A stretch of 64,000 bases of DNA from Prochilodus magdalenae (lineage: Eukaryota; Chordata; Actinopteri; Characiformes; Prochilodontidae): assembly GCA_024036415.1 (NCBI GenBank), contig JAMWET010006773.1, positions 122,501-186,500 on the forward strand. Direction: 5' to 3'. The position numbers were made by a program, and so were the translations under genes. The notes beneath the pieces are model-generated. The model was not told where the DNA came from, did not search any database, and saw nothing but the letters and a program-made list of their open reading frames with translations. This document shows positions 1 through 12,000 of this stretch, piece after piece; the first letter of the stretch is position 1; the number at the start of each line of letters is the position of its first letter.

Positions 1-582
1 AGAACATAGATGAGCATGTCCAAAGTGTTGTCTGGTCGTTTGACTGTTAAACAACAGAAAATCTGAGATTATATAAGAAAGATAAAGTCAGATCTCTTGG
101 TGTGTTGGGTTCTTACAGACAAGGTTTGGGGGTGACACAAAAACCAGATTTAAACTGAAGACACCAAAAAATAGGAACCAAATTTGAACAATTGCAACGT
201 AATAGAGTTAAAAACTACCCGAGTGAATAATAAACATGACTTCTTCATTGAGTAAATTATTATATTAAAATAAAGAACCACAAAATATTGGTTGTGTAAA
301 AGTAGCTCTTTATTAATTTGATCATTTTATATATTTTTTTTATTAATGTATTTATTTAATTAATTAATTATTAAATTTAAATTTTAAAGACACGTGCGAC
401 TGCAGACATTAAATTCTAAAGTAGTCGTGCATAACCTCATTCATACAGGTCTCCTAAATTTAAAGTGTCCGTTTTATTAATACTTTAGTGCTTAAATAGA
501 AATGTTAATAGAATTAGTAGACTTTTACTCGGCCAGTTTAACTGGCCAATATTATTTCCTCCACCCAGGAGAAGTAAGTATT

Positions 583-722
583 TAATCCCTTATTGATCCC
601 ACAGTGGGGAAATTAAGTCGCCGCTTTTAACCCATCTGTGAAGTGAAACACCCACAAACGCACTCATTAGTGAACACACACACTAGGAGGCAGTGAGCAC
701 ACTTACCCGGAGCAGTGGGCAG
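583..722 (-). repeat. SINE tail copy, inverted
   Basis: This stretch is the reverse complement of the 3' part of the SINE at 843-1127. The shared part runs from the block that reads CTCCGGGTAAGTGTGCTCAC on the minus strand to the 'gggatcaataagg' end. The head with the Pol III boxes is missing, so it is a 5'-truncated copy in opposite orientation. With the neighbour it forms an inverted pair about 260 bp apart. Confidence 0.75.
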
Positions 723-842
723 TCCTAAAAGCAACTGTCAGAGGAGGGAAGTATAGATATATAGAAAAAGTACAACTCTATTTAGTTCTACCCGAGTTAA
801 ATGACACTTGTTACTTGTTAAAATCTTTAAAAAAATCTTTAA

Positions 843-1130
843 AGGGGGCAGTCGTGGGCTGGAGGTTAGGGAACCAGCCTTGTGACCGGAGGGTCGCCGG
901 TTCGATTCCCTGAACTGACAGTAACGACTGAGCTGCCCCTGAGCAAGGCACCTAACCCCCAACTGCTCCCAGGGCATCGTGGATAGGGCTGCCCACCGCT
1001 CCGGGTAAGTGTGCTCACTGCCTCCTAGTGTGTGTGTTCACTAGTGAGTGTGTTTGTGGGTGTTTCACTTCACGGATGGGTTAAATGCGGAGACTATATT
1101 TCCCCACTGTGGGATCAATAAGGTATTACA
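843..1130 (+). repeat. tRNA-derived SINE
   Basis: The head has an A-box-like segment (about 857-870) and a clear B box, GGTTCGATTCC, near 899-909, as expected for an internal Pol III promoter. A unique body follows, ending in a 'gggatcaataagg' tail. No complete tRNA cloverleaf is expected, so I call it a SINE and not a tRNA gene. The tail is repeated in inverted orientation at 583-722. Confidence 0.7.
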
Positions 1131-1850
1131 ATCTTAAAAAAAATCCCACCTCTGCTCAGTCACTTCAGAATCTGGAAAATACATTGACTAAAATATGATG
1201 AAATATTTCCTGTTGAAATATTTTTTGTGACATGTTGTACTAATTCTACACCTGGGAAAGTACTGCATACTGTTCCAGGGTGCTGTTCAAACCAGTCAGT
1301 AATGTCAGATGGGACTAGATTCTGAGTGCACTCAGTATCTAGTCCCGGGTGTCTTGTTTTTGGTACTGTACTCAGCATACCGAGTATTTTCACAAATGTA
1401 ATATTTTAAAAGCCTGCTTTTTTCAGAGGACAGCCCCAGAAATCAGTAACACTCCATATATGATATGTCTGATAAACTATAGTACAGGTTTCCCTGTGTG
1501 TTTTTAAGGTCTATACTTTTAATGACTTGTATGTCTAATCTCCAGTTTAAAAGCCATTAAAGTACCAATTATTTCTGTTCCAGAAGAAAGCAGGAGCGTA
1601 CTGGAAAAATGCATGGAAGCTTCAATAACTAAATGCAGTGTTCATTGTGCCTTTATTGCAGCTTCAGGTCCTCAGGAGACTAGCTGTCAGTTTTTCAAAA
1701 AGGCATCTGTAGGGATATTGTTTTACACGTCTAAAGTTTGGTCTTAAATTGTGCTTATTGGGTATCATGAAAATGTCCTGAATTTGAATTCTGCCATATC
1801 ATCTACCTCTACCACAGTGGGGGTTTTGTTTTTTTGTTTGTTTGGTTTTT
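1131..1850. other. No gene seen
   Basis: AT-rich sequence with no splice-consistent coding segment on either strand. It is presumably intron of the kinase gene whose downstream exons start at 2331. I looked here for its N-lobe, SH2 and SH3 exons and recognised none. Confidence 0.4.
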
Positions 1851-2035
1851 TTCAGGTGGAAATGAATTTAAGGTGGCAGGGAATTTATAGGGTAGGAGGA
1901 AATTTAAGGTGGTAGAGAATTAAAGGTGGCAATAAGTTGTTTAAGGTGGCAGGGAATTTAAGGTGGCAGTAAAGTTAAGGTGATAGGAGTGAATTTAAGG
2001 TGGAAAAGAAATTTAAGTGGCAGTTAATTTAAGGT
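1851..2035. repeat. Short minisatellite, 'gaatttaaggtggcag' type
   Basis: About ten imperfect copies of a roughly 16-20 bp unit resembling GGGAATTTAAGGTGGCAG. Copies differ by small indels and substitutions. It lies about 300 bp upstream of the first recognisable kinase exon. Confidence 0.75.
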
Positions 2036-2330
2036 ATTTCAGCTTTTAAGGTAGTTCAGCTTTTTAAACATTTCAATGTAATAAACGTAAGACTTTTACA
2101 AGCCAACTTAAAGTTTGTTCACGAACTTTCCCTTTCTAGTTTAATTATTGATCTCTTGTTTTTTCATTCATTTTTTTTTACTCCCCCGCTGCTTATTCTT
2201 TATTCACTTCATGACTTTGTCTGACCGTTTCAGTCGCAGCAGTCGGGGAAGAACACAGATGGTGAGGAATAATGCTTTGTAGTCTTCAAGCCACCTGAAC
2301 ATTGTGCTGTCCTTTGACCCCCACCTCTAG

Positions 2331-3908
2331 GTCAGGAAGGCCGGAGTTTAGACCCGCAGGCTCTGACGGATATGGCGATCCAGGTGGCTGATGGGATGGA
2401 GTATTTGGAGAAGCACAACAGCATCCACAGAGACCTGGCTGCCCGCAATGTGCTGGTGGGAGGGGACTACGTCTGCAAAGTGGCTGACTTTGGCCTGGCA
2501 CGGGTCATCAAGGTTAAAATCTTCCTGCCTCAAAAAGTGTTCACATCTAAGTGGGGTTCACGTTTAAAACATACAGCTCTAGAAATAAATAAGAGACCCC
2601 TCCAGCTCATTCTTAAATCATCAACTCCACATGTACAGCAGGTTCTTAGTGAGGAACCGAAGGCTGGGTTCTAGCTTTACTGGCAGATACAGTGAGCGAC
2701 TGGTTCATAAGAACAAGGTCCAGCAGCCAACACACAGGACAACACAGCTACAGACTGGCAGAGGGCCAAACCCACTCTCTACTGACCGTGATGAGCGCCA
2801 CCTCATTCCAATGCCCCTTAATCCCGTAAGATGACCTCGAGTGACCTACAGAGAGACTGGCGAGCGGTGGCTGGGGTGAAACGCACAGCGAGCATGGTTT
2901 TAAAAACAGGCTTCTGGAGGTCATTAGTGATTTTCTAAATAAACAGATCTAATACAATATCTGATCTGGAGTTTGGGAGACATGGTTCCAGTAGTGTAGA
3001 GAATCAAACAGAACTGAGGGATTCTGGTCCAACACAAACCCAGAACCTGTACAGCTAGAGACACTGATCACGTGGAGGTGGTCTCAAATTTTTTTTCCAG
3101 AGCTGTATGCCTTAACCTACATGACTTTAATCTGTACATTATATTAGTCTGATTATATCATATACGCGTCCTTCCCTGGACTGGGTTGCCGTGGTTTTGC
3201 TGAAATCTTTGCTCAGTCCATCCTTAACACTTCATATTTATTATTTACTAAAGCTGGTTTCATTACAAATTAAGTCCTGTGTTAATTAGTCCTGATGTGT
3301 ACGTCACTTTACCATGGCGATAACGTATTCAGAATCAAAGTAGAAAATCAACTGCAGCAGCTTCAAATTCCAGCTCGTATCCATACAGAACTGGACTCGT
3401 CTGATACAGAGACTGTTAGCGCAGTAACAGTATTTGTTTTGCGTGTTGTTTGTAGGAGCCGTTTTACATGTCTGAAGACAAGAAGATCCCGTATAAATGG
3501 AGCGCTCCTGAGGCCATCAGCCACGGACGGTTCTCCAGCAAATCTGACGTCTGGTCTTTCGGTATCCTCCTCTACGAAATGTTCACTCACGGCGGATCTC
3601 CTTATCCAAGTACCTACTCACTTTACATTTATTCATTTAGCTCGTTATTTAACCACTGTAGCTTTATCCTGTTAACCTCAGATATCAGAGGAGGTCTAAA
3701 CCCTGTTCTGGTTGTTTTGTCAGGCTACAGCAACCATGAGGTGTACCACCTGATCTCCACTGGATATAGAATGCCCGCCCCAGACAAATGCCCATCGGAC
3801 ATTTATGAGACCATGTTGAATTGTTGGAGCGAACTGGCTGCAGATAGGCCAGACTTCAGCAAAGTCAAAGAGCTTTTAGAAAATGCGAGCAGTTCCTGGA
3901 CTACATGA
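2331..3908 (+). CDS. PTK6: PTK6-like tyrosine kinase, 3' exons
   Basis: Three exons are visible: 2331-2512, 3456-3609 and 3724-3908, ending in TGA. All have AG acceptors and GT donors and their phases match (182, 154 and 185 nt). They encode the C-lobe of a non-receptor tyrosine kinase of the PTK6/SRMS/FRK group. The catalytic loop [12 protein letters not shown], the DFG in ADFGLAR, an activation-loop Tyr ([15 protein letters not shown]), the APE-type SAPEA and the [14 protein letters not shown] helix are all present. IPYKW matches PTK6; SRMS has IPVKW. In the family this cytoplasmic kinase phosphorylates RNA-binding and adaptor proteins in epithelia. The SH3, SH2 and N-lobe exons lie beyond the left edge. 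The frame ends in ENASSSWTT, with no Tyr after the kinase domain, unlike human PTK6. It converges on PPDPF, its neighbour in human too. PTK6 over SRMS is likely, not proven. Confidence 0.85.
2513..3455. other. PTK6-like intron
   Basis: This is the intron between two phase-matched kinase exons, with a GTTAAAATC donor and a tgtttgtag acceptor. I see no embedded gene. ORFs in it, such as 2631-2834, run without splice or homology support. Confidence 0.6.
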
Positions 3909-4344
3909 TGCAACGCCTAGTCATATCCAGCAGGGGGCAGTGAAACAGAGGGCCAGCTGAAATGATGGTTGACACTGGATGGCCGAAAAGCTTCCAGCCT
4001 ACTGAGCACTATGATGAACAGTGAAAAAGATTAGAAGGTCGATTGGATGGCAGCTGTTTTTTCTGTATGTGGCCTTTTGTCTTTAGCACACCATTTATTG
4101 TCACGGTTAGATGCAAGGTATTATAATGAGATTGTTTGTTTGTTTATTTGTTGGACCATTCTATCTGTCTATTCATCAAACCTTTGACCTGATGTTAACG
4201 ATTGTTGCTGGGCTCCAATGAAGCACAAATATATTTTTGTTATTGAACAGCAACATTGATATACTGTATTTAGAATCTGATTTTAATTACATTTTTATTT
4301 ATTTTATATTTAAAGAAATCCTGTTTCTCTACATTATTCCAATT
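3909..4344 (+). other. Probable 3' UTR of the PTK6-like gene
   Basis: Non-repetitive sequence follows the stop codon until a palindromic repeat begins near 4345. No strong AATAAA was placed with confidence. AATAAA-containing stretches do occur beyond the repeat (near 5395 and 5572), so the 3' end is unresolved. Confidence 0.4.
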
Positions 4345-5010
4345 ACACTACACCCACCAGCCAGGTACAGTTACACGTATCTGCACTCATTGTCCATTTT
4401 ATCAGCACTACTTATTTAATTTCACCCTCTTCTTTAATGGTCAGGACCCCCACAGGACCACCACGGAGTAGGTATGTGGGTGGTGGATCATTCTCAGCAC
4501 TACAGTGACACTGACGTGGTGGTGGTGTGTTAGTGTGTGTGGTGCTGGTGTGAGTGGATCAGACACAGCAGTGCTGCTGGAGTGTTTAGACACTGTGTCC
4601 ACTCGCTGTCCACTCTATTAGACACTCCTACCTTGCTGGTCCACCTTGTAGATGGACAGTCAGAGACGGTAGCTCATCTGCTGCTGCACAGTGCAGCGTT
4701 GGTCATCCTCTAGTCCTTCATCAGTGGTCACAGGACTCTGTCCACAGGACGCTGCCCACAGGACGCTGTTGTGCTGGATTGTTTGGGGTGGGTGGATGAT
4801 TCTCAGTCCAGCAGTGACACTAAGGTGTTAGGAGCAATGCCCTGTCTGATCCACTCACACCACTGCACTACTGAGAATGATCCACTACCCACATAATACC
4901 TGCTCTGTGGGGGTCCTGACACTGAGGAACAGGCTGAAAGGAGGTTAACAAAGTATAGAGAGAAACACATGGAGTACAGACAGATGGTACACAGCTGGAC
5001 CTTAAGAAAC
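4345..5010. repeat. Palindromic DNA-transposon-like repeat, copy 1
   Basis: A non-autonomous element of about 650 bp with long inverted arms. The left arm has GGTCAGGACCCCCACAGGAC (from about 4440) and 'ggatcattctcagca'. The right arm has the complements ('tgagaatgatccactaccc' and GGGGGTCCTGACACTGAGGA near 4912). The same family is at 39910-40500 and 61132-61680. No transposase is present. From memory it resembles a family very common in characin and catfish genomes; no database was searched. Confidence 0.8.
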
Positions 5011-7439
5011 GTGGAACATTCACGGACGATATTATGTTATTGGTTATATTTTTTTCCCTGACAGGTTTTGCATGTTTATTCCATTTAGTTTTTTTCCGTC
5101 TTGCAGTATTGGAATAATTCTGTTATTTCTGAAGCCGTCTGTCACCGCGTTCATATCTCCCTGCTTATTCATTCCTTACCTATTGTCACACATCACTGTT
5201 ATGGCTCTTTTCTACAAAACCAGTTCAAACACAATCTGGCTATGACTTCTGAGAGCTTGGTGATGGCATGCAACGTGGCGTTGACATTATGAAGGTTTTA
5301 AAGGGCAGGGACAAATACAGTGATACTGGAGCCAGCTGGAGTTATTCTTACATAACCAGCAGGTTTTCACACCATAAATATTACAGTAGTTAAATAAATG
5401 CAGCATCGGTCACTGAAACTGATATACATCAGGGTGTAAAAAAAAAAATCTGATTTAAAGATGGAGTACATTTTGACATGTCTCTTCAGCCATATCTACT
5501 GTATGTCGGGGCAGTACCACACTGTCTGTTGTTACACACACACACACCGATATTTAATGCCAAAGCTTTCAAATAAATCACTAAAATCCACAATCAAAAT
5601 GTTAAATAACAAACTGTGATAAAGCACGACCCTCGACCGGACAATATGTATTCACTGCTCTGTCCTCCCCTCCTCTTCCACAAAAGTTGGACACACCCAG
5701 GTAGGTAAAGCTATGGTGAACCCTTCAGTTCTCTTTTGACCATTATCTTACACAGTTCAGCAGTTTACAGGTAAGCATACATGATCTCTAGTTATCCTGT
5801 GATGTGTACTGAACCTTCCACCATCACACAAACCCTCCAAATGATGTTGTAGATACAGATAAACGTTCTCACTGTGAGAAAGGTCTGTTACACGGCGAAG
5901 TCAAAATACAATCCATACTAAAATACACCCTTTACCTTTCTAAAATAAGGGAGGTCCCGAACAGGGGGTTAAAGACTGTTTTAACCATTTTAGCCGCTTA
6001 GCTCCATTCACACAAATGCATCGACTCGTGAGCGCCCCCTTGTGTTATGCAGTCATATTGCTGATACATTGGGAGAATTGAAAATGGCCAGACTCCACTA
6101 GGTTGTTCTGGCTACTGCACCTGCACAGATCTCCACAGTTGAGGAAGTTTAACATCAAAATGCCAAGCTCTTTTGTCCAGAGGGCTCAAACAGATGGCAT
6201 CCTCCTCCGTCGTAATGTCTGGTATTGGGGGGGGTTTGAGTCTTGGTGTATTGGTTCAGTCCCCTCATTATCCTGGAGTTATAAAACTGATTGCCGTATC
6301 CCTACAGCATGATGAAACAGCTTTGGAGAGGAATGTGGTATGGACTGAAATGTTAGTTTTACACTTTTGTACACTTATAACAGATTTCTTTCTACGTGTT
6401 TGAGAGAGCTATGGAGGAGACGTAACTCAGCACCATACAGGAAATAATTTACAGAGGCCAGAGGATAGGTAAATAAGCCCTCTCTGTTCCTCACATACAC
6501 ATGTACGCTAAAGGTCGCTGTGTTCCCTGCCAAAATGTGTCCTCTCTCTGAGAACCCCTGGACTCCCACGGACCCGTAACACGAGAACTTTCACAGACTG
6601 CTCATGTTGTCGGTGCATGCGGTGCAGGAATAGACCTGTCATTGTTAAGTGCCTGGCTGAATAGGGCACACTCAGCCTGGGCTGACTAAACAAAGCAACA
6701 GGTCGTGCAAACAGACCAGGGCTGCTCAGATGCTTGAAAAGCATTTCATCTATAGGTCCCTGCTGTTCTCGGCAGTACGATGGCTTACTTAGAGGAAGGT
6801 TCCCAGCTAAAGGCCACATCTCTCTTTCTCAGCACCTCTGTTCCATTTACTTCTATTCCTCCATGTTGCTCATTGAGAAAAACTGGCTGTCCAAACTTAA
6901 TCACTGGCCATTCAGCTTGAGTCGGGGGTGTAACGGTACACTTAACGCATGATTCGATTAATTTCACTGTATTTGGTTTATGTTTTGGTTTTCTCCTGAT
7001 GTTTTGAATAATAATGTGATGGCTGTAGTTGTGGTGTTTGACCTGCTAGGCAAGAGTGCTTGTGGATTAGACATGTTTAATTAGACCTAATTGTAATAGA
7101 TCGTCCTTTGAACACAAAGGATTGGCAGAGCTCATGCACAATGTCAGTTTAGTATTTAGTATATCACAGTGTCATTTGATGCATTGTTAAAACCCTATAG
7201 AGAATATATAATACATAATATAATAATGAAAGAGGTGCATATTGTCACACTAACTTTAACTGCACATTAACATATATGTGGAAATATTATGTAAACATAC
7301 GTATGGAAATGAATTCTCTTAATTTTTTACTTTACTGACGAAACACAACAAATGTGCAAAGTTCTAAGTAGAAGAAGGACATGGTCAAAAACAATAGCGG
7401 AAAGTTTATACAGTTCAAATACATCGTTTTGAATATTCC
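5011..7439. other. Intergenic, no gene seen
   Basis: Mostly unique AT-rich sequence. Several ORFs of 60-100 codons occur (for example 6103-6312 and 6508-6819), but they overlap on both strands and show no domain or splice pattern. Confidence 0.4.
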
Positions 7440-7995
7440 ACAATAAGCAGGCAAATTGGCGAGAGGTGAGGGAATCTTAATTGGTAATAGCCACGCAAAG
7501 GGAGAGACTTTTTGTGAGAGAATTGACAACCACTTCAAAAAGAACATTTCTCAGTGCAAGAAAGCAAAGAATTTAGGTTTTACCATCTACTGCACATACT
7601 ATTGGGAAAAAAAAAGATTTAGGCAATCTGAAGAAACCTTGCCCATGTAAGGCCAGGCTGAAAACCACAGCTGAATGTGTGTCCTCACATTGCCTGAGAA
7701 AACCATCATCCTACCGTGTTAAATATAGCCACATGGGCTCAGCAGTACTTCGGAAAACCTTTGTCATTTAACACAGTCTGGCACTGCATCAGGAAACACA
7801 ACTTGAAACTCTATTACGCAAGGGAAGAGTTTTATATAGAAACGCCGCCGAGTTCTCTGGGCCACAGCTCATCTCACATAGAGAAAAGGAACCATTCCAT
7901 CCAACATGGTATGAGGAGCATCAGTGCCCACAGCGTGGGTAACTTCCATGAGTGTGAAGGTACCATTGACACAAAGACAATGGATGGAGGGCTTT
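7440..7995 (+). mobile_element. Decayed Tc1-like transposon
   Basis: Two broken reading frames resemble a Tc1 transposase. One part (near 7516-7590) reads like the helix-turn-helix segment, with residues NHFKKNISQCKKAKNLG. A later part (7716-7990) carries WAQQYFGKPLSFNTVWHCI and the MRSISAHSVGNFHECEGTI block, which recalls a catalytic-core block of fish Tc1 enzymes. Stops and gaps break it. No terminal inverted repeats were recognised. It is a dead relic. Confidence 0.65.
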
Positions 7996-9156
7996 AGCAG
8001 AATCGTATACGGCACCTTTAACTAGGAATTGATCTAGATTTGAACCGGGGTGGGATGGTAATATTATCAGAGTGAACTAGAGGTTCCTAGGCTCATTTTA
8101 CTGCCCTACAAAATTTGTTTTTGAAGGAGGAAAAACAGTGTTTGAGGCTCACGGTATGTGAACACAGTAAGGTCTATATACCGAACTTCCCTTGTTGGCT
8201 TTGTAGCAAAACGGTTTTAAAGGCACCTTTAAGTAATTTCAGATGCACTTCCTTTTGTGGTTGCTTTGTGGTGATATAGACATGAGGTTTGCGTAATAGT
8301 TTACCAGTGAGTATACGCTACGATTGTTGTTAGCAATATCAGCATAGTAGCTGCAATAAGTACACTTCAGAGAGTCTTTATCAGTGTTTCTCTTTTGCAT
8401 CTTCACTTTAACTTGTAACCCTCCGTCCTCTCTAAAGGAAAAGCATGAATGTGCATTATGCTATGCTGACAGTAATTAGGTCGCCCAGCTAACATGAGAA
8501 GTGTGATTCCATGCATCTGGCCTAGATTCCACATTTATCTCAGCACACAGTGCTAGTATCACTTGGACTGCTGCCGGGTCACCTGTACCACCCCCTCAAC
8601 ACCCCACCCCCACTCCCAAAACAAAATGACCCTCAGTAAAAATAAAGCAGGAAGGGAGTTCTATATACCGTTATCATTAATCCACACAGTGCTCGGTAAA
8701 AAATAGCTGTGAAGATGCAAATGGAAAACGGTCAGGATCGGTCTCAGGTCTTTGCCAGCGAGGTGACCAGTAAATGGTCTTTCCATTCCTATTCCTGTCC
8801 TACAAGATGACTAAATCTGTTGCAGGTCTTGGCAGCAGTTCAGAGAAGTTTGCAAGTCAAGCAAGTGACCGTGTTTCTGCATGTGGCGGAGCGTGTATCA
8901 GGTTTGCATGTGAAGGTTTAACACATGTAAGGATGAGAAAGCAGCTGGTTCACGTGGAGCGTGTGTGTTCCCTGCCGTCTGCACAGCCTTTATTTTTATA
9001 CCGTTAGAACACTCAGATCGTCCTTATGGCCCATATTAATGACCTGGCAGCTTAAGAGAGCATAGCCAGTGCTCTGTTATTAGATAAGAGTTCAGGGCAT
9101 GGTTTGATAGCATGCTCTATAACAACAACATTCTGAATAGACTTAGATTGTGATGT
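7996..9156. other. Intergenic, no gene seen
   Basis: Unique sequence without a recognisable gene or repeat. The ORF at 8774-9007 has no support beyond being open. Confidence 0.4.
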
Positions 9157-9720
9157 CAAATCAAATCAAATCAAATCACTTTATTGTCACATCACATTTT
9201 CACAGGTGTGAAGGTGAGTGAAAAACTTAGGTGCGTAGTCCCTTACAGTACTTCAGTACAAACGTATAAATAGACAATAAATATATACAGTACTAAACAC
9301 TAAAATCTCTGTTTACACTAATTTACAGTTATGAATAAAAGTTATGAATAAAAACTATGATATATGCAGATGTACACATTACCATATAGCACTATGGTAA
9401 GGCTGAGGTAGATGAGAGATGCAGGGTAGATACAGGGCATAGAATATTATATATGTATATACATACACTACAGATATGAAATGTGGATGGAAGATAACAG
9501 TAGGTCAGTCTATATGTGTGAGTATACATATGCTAATCTAAAGTGCGGAGTGATGATTGTTCATGGAGATGATATAGGTGAGATGTGCTGAACCAGGTCC
9601 ATATACCGGTGCATCAGCACTACTGGCTGTTCAGTAGCCTGATGACTTGGGGGAAGAAACTATCGCGGAGGCGGCTGGTTCTGGACTTTAATGTCCTGAA
9701 TATCAGCGCATTATATCTGC
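9157..9720 (-). repeat. Dispersed repeat with (TCAAA)n tail, LINE-like 3' end
   Basis: It starts with CAAATCAAATCAAATCACTT, followed by 'tattgtcacatcac'. This is the mirror of a LINE tail that reads 'gacaataaagttgaatctaatctaatc' at 18605-18645. A conserved block near 9615-9700 ('ctgttcagtagcctgatgac') follows. No reverse-transcriptase frame survives. Orientation is inferred from the tail. Confidence 0.5.
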
Positions 9721-9888
9721 CTATTAAACTTATGGCAGTTTATAGTTTATAGCTCCGCCCATCCGCAATGAAGTTATAAGCTTATAAGTGTTATGAGTAT
9801 TTCAGGTTAGACTGCTTATTGAATTAGACAATGAGACAATTAGACAAATTAGACATTGCGGCCAATGATAATATAGTTCATTTATATA

Positions 9889-10784
9889 TACACTGCTCAA
9901 AAAAATAAAGGGAACACTTTGAAAACAGATCAGATCTCAATGGGGAAAAAATCATGCAGAATATCTTTCCTCATATAGACTGGGTAATGTGTTAGGAACG
10001 AAAGGATGCCACATCGTTTGATGGAAATGAAAATGATCACCCTACAGAGGGTTGAATTCAAAGACACCCTGAAAATCAAAGCGAAGAAATGATGCAGCAG
10101 GCTCGTCCATTTAACCCAAACTCCACTGCAGCAACTCAGAATGGTACTCAGTAGTTTGTATGACCTCCACATGCTCCTAATGACACGACGGATGGTGTCA
10201 ATTCCTTCATTCTCCAAGAACTGCTTGCATACTCTCGCCACATGAGGCCGGGCATTGTTGTGCACCAGGAGGAACCCAGGACCCACTGCACCAGCTTAGG
10301 GTCTGACAACGGGTCCTTCCAGGGATATGCCTCCCCAGACCATCACTGACCCACCACCAAACCAGTCATGCTGAATGATGTTGCAGGCGGCATAACATTC
10401 TGCACGGAGTCTCCAGAGCCTGTCACGTCTGTCACATGTGCTCAGGTAAAACCTGCTCTCAGTAGTTGGACTACCTGTGCAACCTCTGTAGGATTCAGGT
10501 ACCGCACCATGGTGCTAGTAGTGACGCTGACCCGAGTCAACTGCAGAACTAGTGATAAATCAGTGGGAAAAGATGAGGGGGGACAAAATGGCAATGACCT
10601 CGTCCTTTTAAACCATTCCTGTTTTGGAGGGTGTTTCATTGCTGCTCCTCTACTGCACCTATTGTTAATTTCATTAACACCAAAGCAGCTGAAACTGATT
10701 AACGGCCCTCCCTACTACTTAACTTACCAGATCCATATCAATGAAGTTGATGCTATACTCTGATTAAAAAGTGTTCCCTTTATT
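9889..10784 (-). mobile_element. Tc1-like element, internally deleted
   Basis: The left end is a typical fish Tc1 terminus (CACTGCTCAAAAAAATAAAG, then 'ggaacactt'). The reverse complement of its inner part, AGTGTTCCCTTTATTTTA, is at 10769-10786, so both inverted ends are present but the right one is cut short. On the minus strand transposase pieces run in order: an N-terminal MVRYLNPTEVAQVVQLLRAG (near 10510), FGGGSVMVWGGISLEG (near 10320-10365) and LLVHNNARPHVARVCKQFLE (near 10205-10270). The helix-turn-helix region and the first catalytic part are missing and stops are present, so it is inactive. Confidence 0.8.
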
Positions 10785-11287
10785 TTAGACCACAATCATT
10801 TATCAGTATGGTGTAGGGCCTCCTTTTGCGGCCAATACAGCGTCAGTTCGTCTTGGGAATGACATATACTGCGTCCTGCACAGTGGTCAGAGGGATTTTA
10901 AGCCATTCTTCTTGCAGGATAGTGGCCAGGTCACTACGTGATGCTGGTGGAGGTTCGTCCTTCTTGGTGGTATGCTGACATTACCCTGGATACCGTGGCT
11001 CTTGATACATCACGAAGACTTGCTGTCTTGGTCACAGATGCGCCAGCAAGACGTGCACCAACAATCTGTCCTCTTTTGAACTCTGGTATGTCACCCATAA
11101 TGCTGTGTGCATTGCAGTATTTTGAGCAGAACTGTGCTCTTACCTGCTAACTGAACCTTCACACTCTGCTCTTACTGGTGCAATGTGCAATTAATGAAGA
11201 TTGGCCACCAGGCTGGTCCAATTTAGCCATGAGACCTCCCACACTAAAATGACAGGTGTTTCAGTTTCATTGTCCAACCCCTGTATA
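10785..11287 (-). mobile_element. Tc1-related non-autonomous element, truncated copy
   Basis: This is the same family as the complete element at 48838-49369. It begins at the shared TTTTAGACCACAATCATTTA and ends in 'cattgtccaacccctgta'. Its first terminal repeat is lost and replaced by the right end of the Tc1 copy at 9889-10784. The minus strand contains a degraded transposase C-terminus; an EEWL.LPLTTVQDAVY segment is recognisable in the intact relative. Confidence 0.75.
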
Positions 11288-11299
11288 TACACTCATTGT

Positions 11300-11895
11300 C
11301 AAAAGTAGAATTCACAAACAGGTGCACATGGAAAGAAAGGTAAGACACTTTGTTGGGTAGGTTTGATATAGTGAGACATACAAATGAGTCAAGTGTCACG
11401 CTTGGCAGTCCATGTGGTGTAAGCAAGGACAGGCCTTATCACTGTACCGGTATGACCCAGGTGCTACGGTTACATACATTTAGCGAGTAGCCGTTCATCA
11501 ATGATGCTCGCTGATAGTCTGCAAGCGTGGCTCCTGGGTGAACGATGCAGGACTACATGCACGCAGACTGTTACAACCAATGTCTTTAACACCACGTCAC
11601 CGTCGCTGAACGTGTCGTGCCACACTGTTATGAAGTGACTCAGAATGGCAGCAGGTCATCTTCAGTGACGAGTCCCGCTTTTGTCTTTGTGGAGACGACC
11701 AACGAATCCGTGTGTGGAGGCACCGTGGTCAGCACCAAGATGAACCGCTTGTCCAGAAGGCCTGGTGTCACTTCACCTCCACCCCTACCACAACATCTGC
11801 ATGGGATGGATTATCACAGGACACCATTAGTAACCTCTACAACTCCATGCTGAGACGTCTGGCATGTTGCATTAGCTAACATGGCGGCCCAACAT
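11300..11895 (+). mobile_element. Tc1-like deletion derivative, copy A
   Basis: The plus strand carries the core WQ.VIFSDESRF (near 11645-11680), translated in a broken frame, and the block matching 'caacgaatccgtgtgtggaggcaccg'. It then jumps directly from '...ccagaaggcctggtgtcac' to '...cctctacaactccatgctgaga', the transposase C-terminus. The middle, including the second Asp and the DNARPH block, is absent. The same jump is in four other copies in this window. Confidence 0.8.
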
Positions 11896-11904
11896 TTTAC
11901 TTTC

Positions 11905-12000
11905 CACTAAATCATAGCTGTACAAAGAAAAACTAGTGTCTCCAGACAGCGTTACAGGAGAGAGTAAAATCAAACTTATTTTAATGGAACACAGTAGGAA
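11905..12000 (+). repeat. Degenerate fragment of the 260-bp MITE
   Basis: 'gctgtacaaagaaaaactagtgtctccagac' and 'ttacaggagag' line up with the start of the MITE at 56910 and 13252, with several substitutions. Only one end is present. Confidence 0.5.

Noticed and set aside
855..915. Possible tRNA gene
   Set aside because: A and B boxes are present but the body and tail are those of a SINE and no cloverleaf could be drawn.
2221..2270. Possible extra kinase exon after 'ctgaccgtttcag'
   Set aside because: An acceptor-like and a donor-like site are present, but the 29-nt product does not resemble any PTK6 exon.
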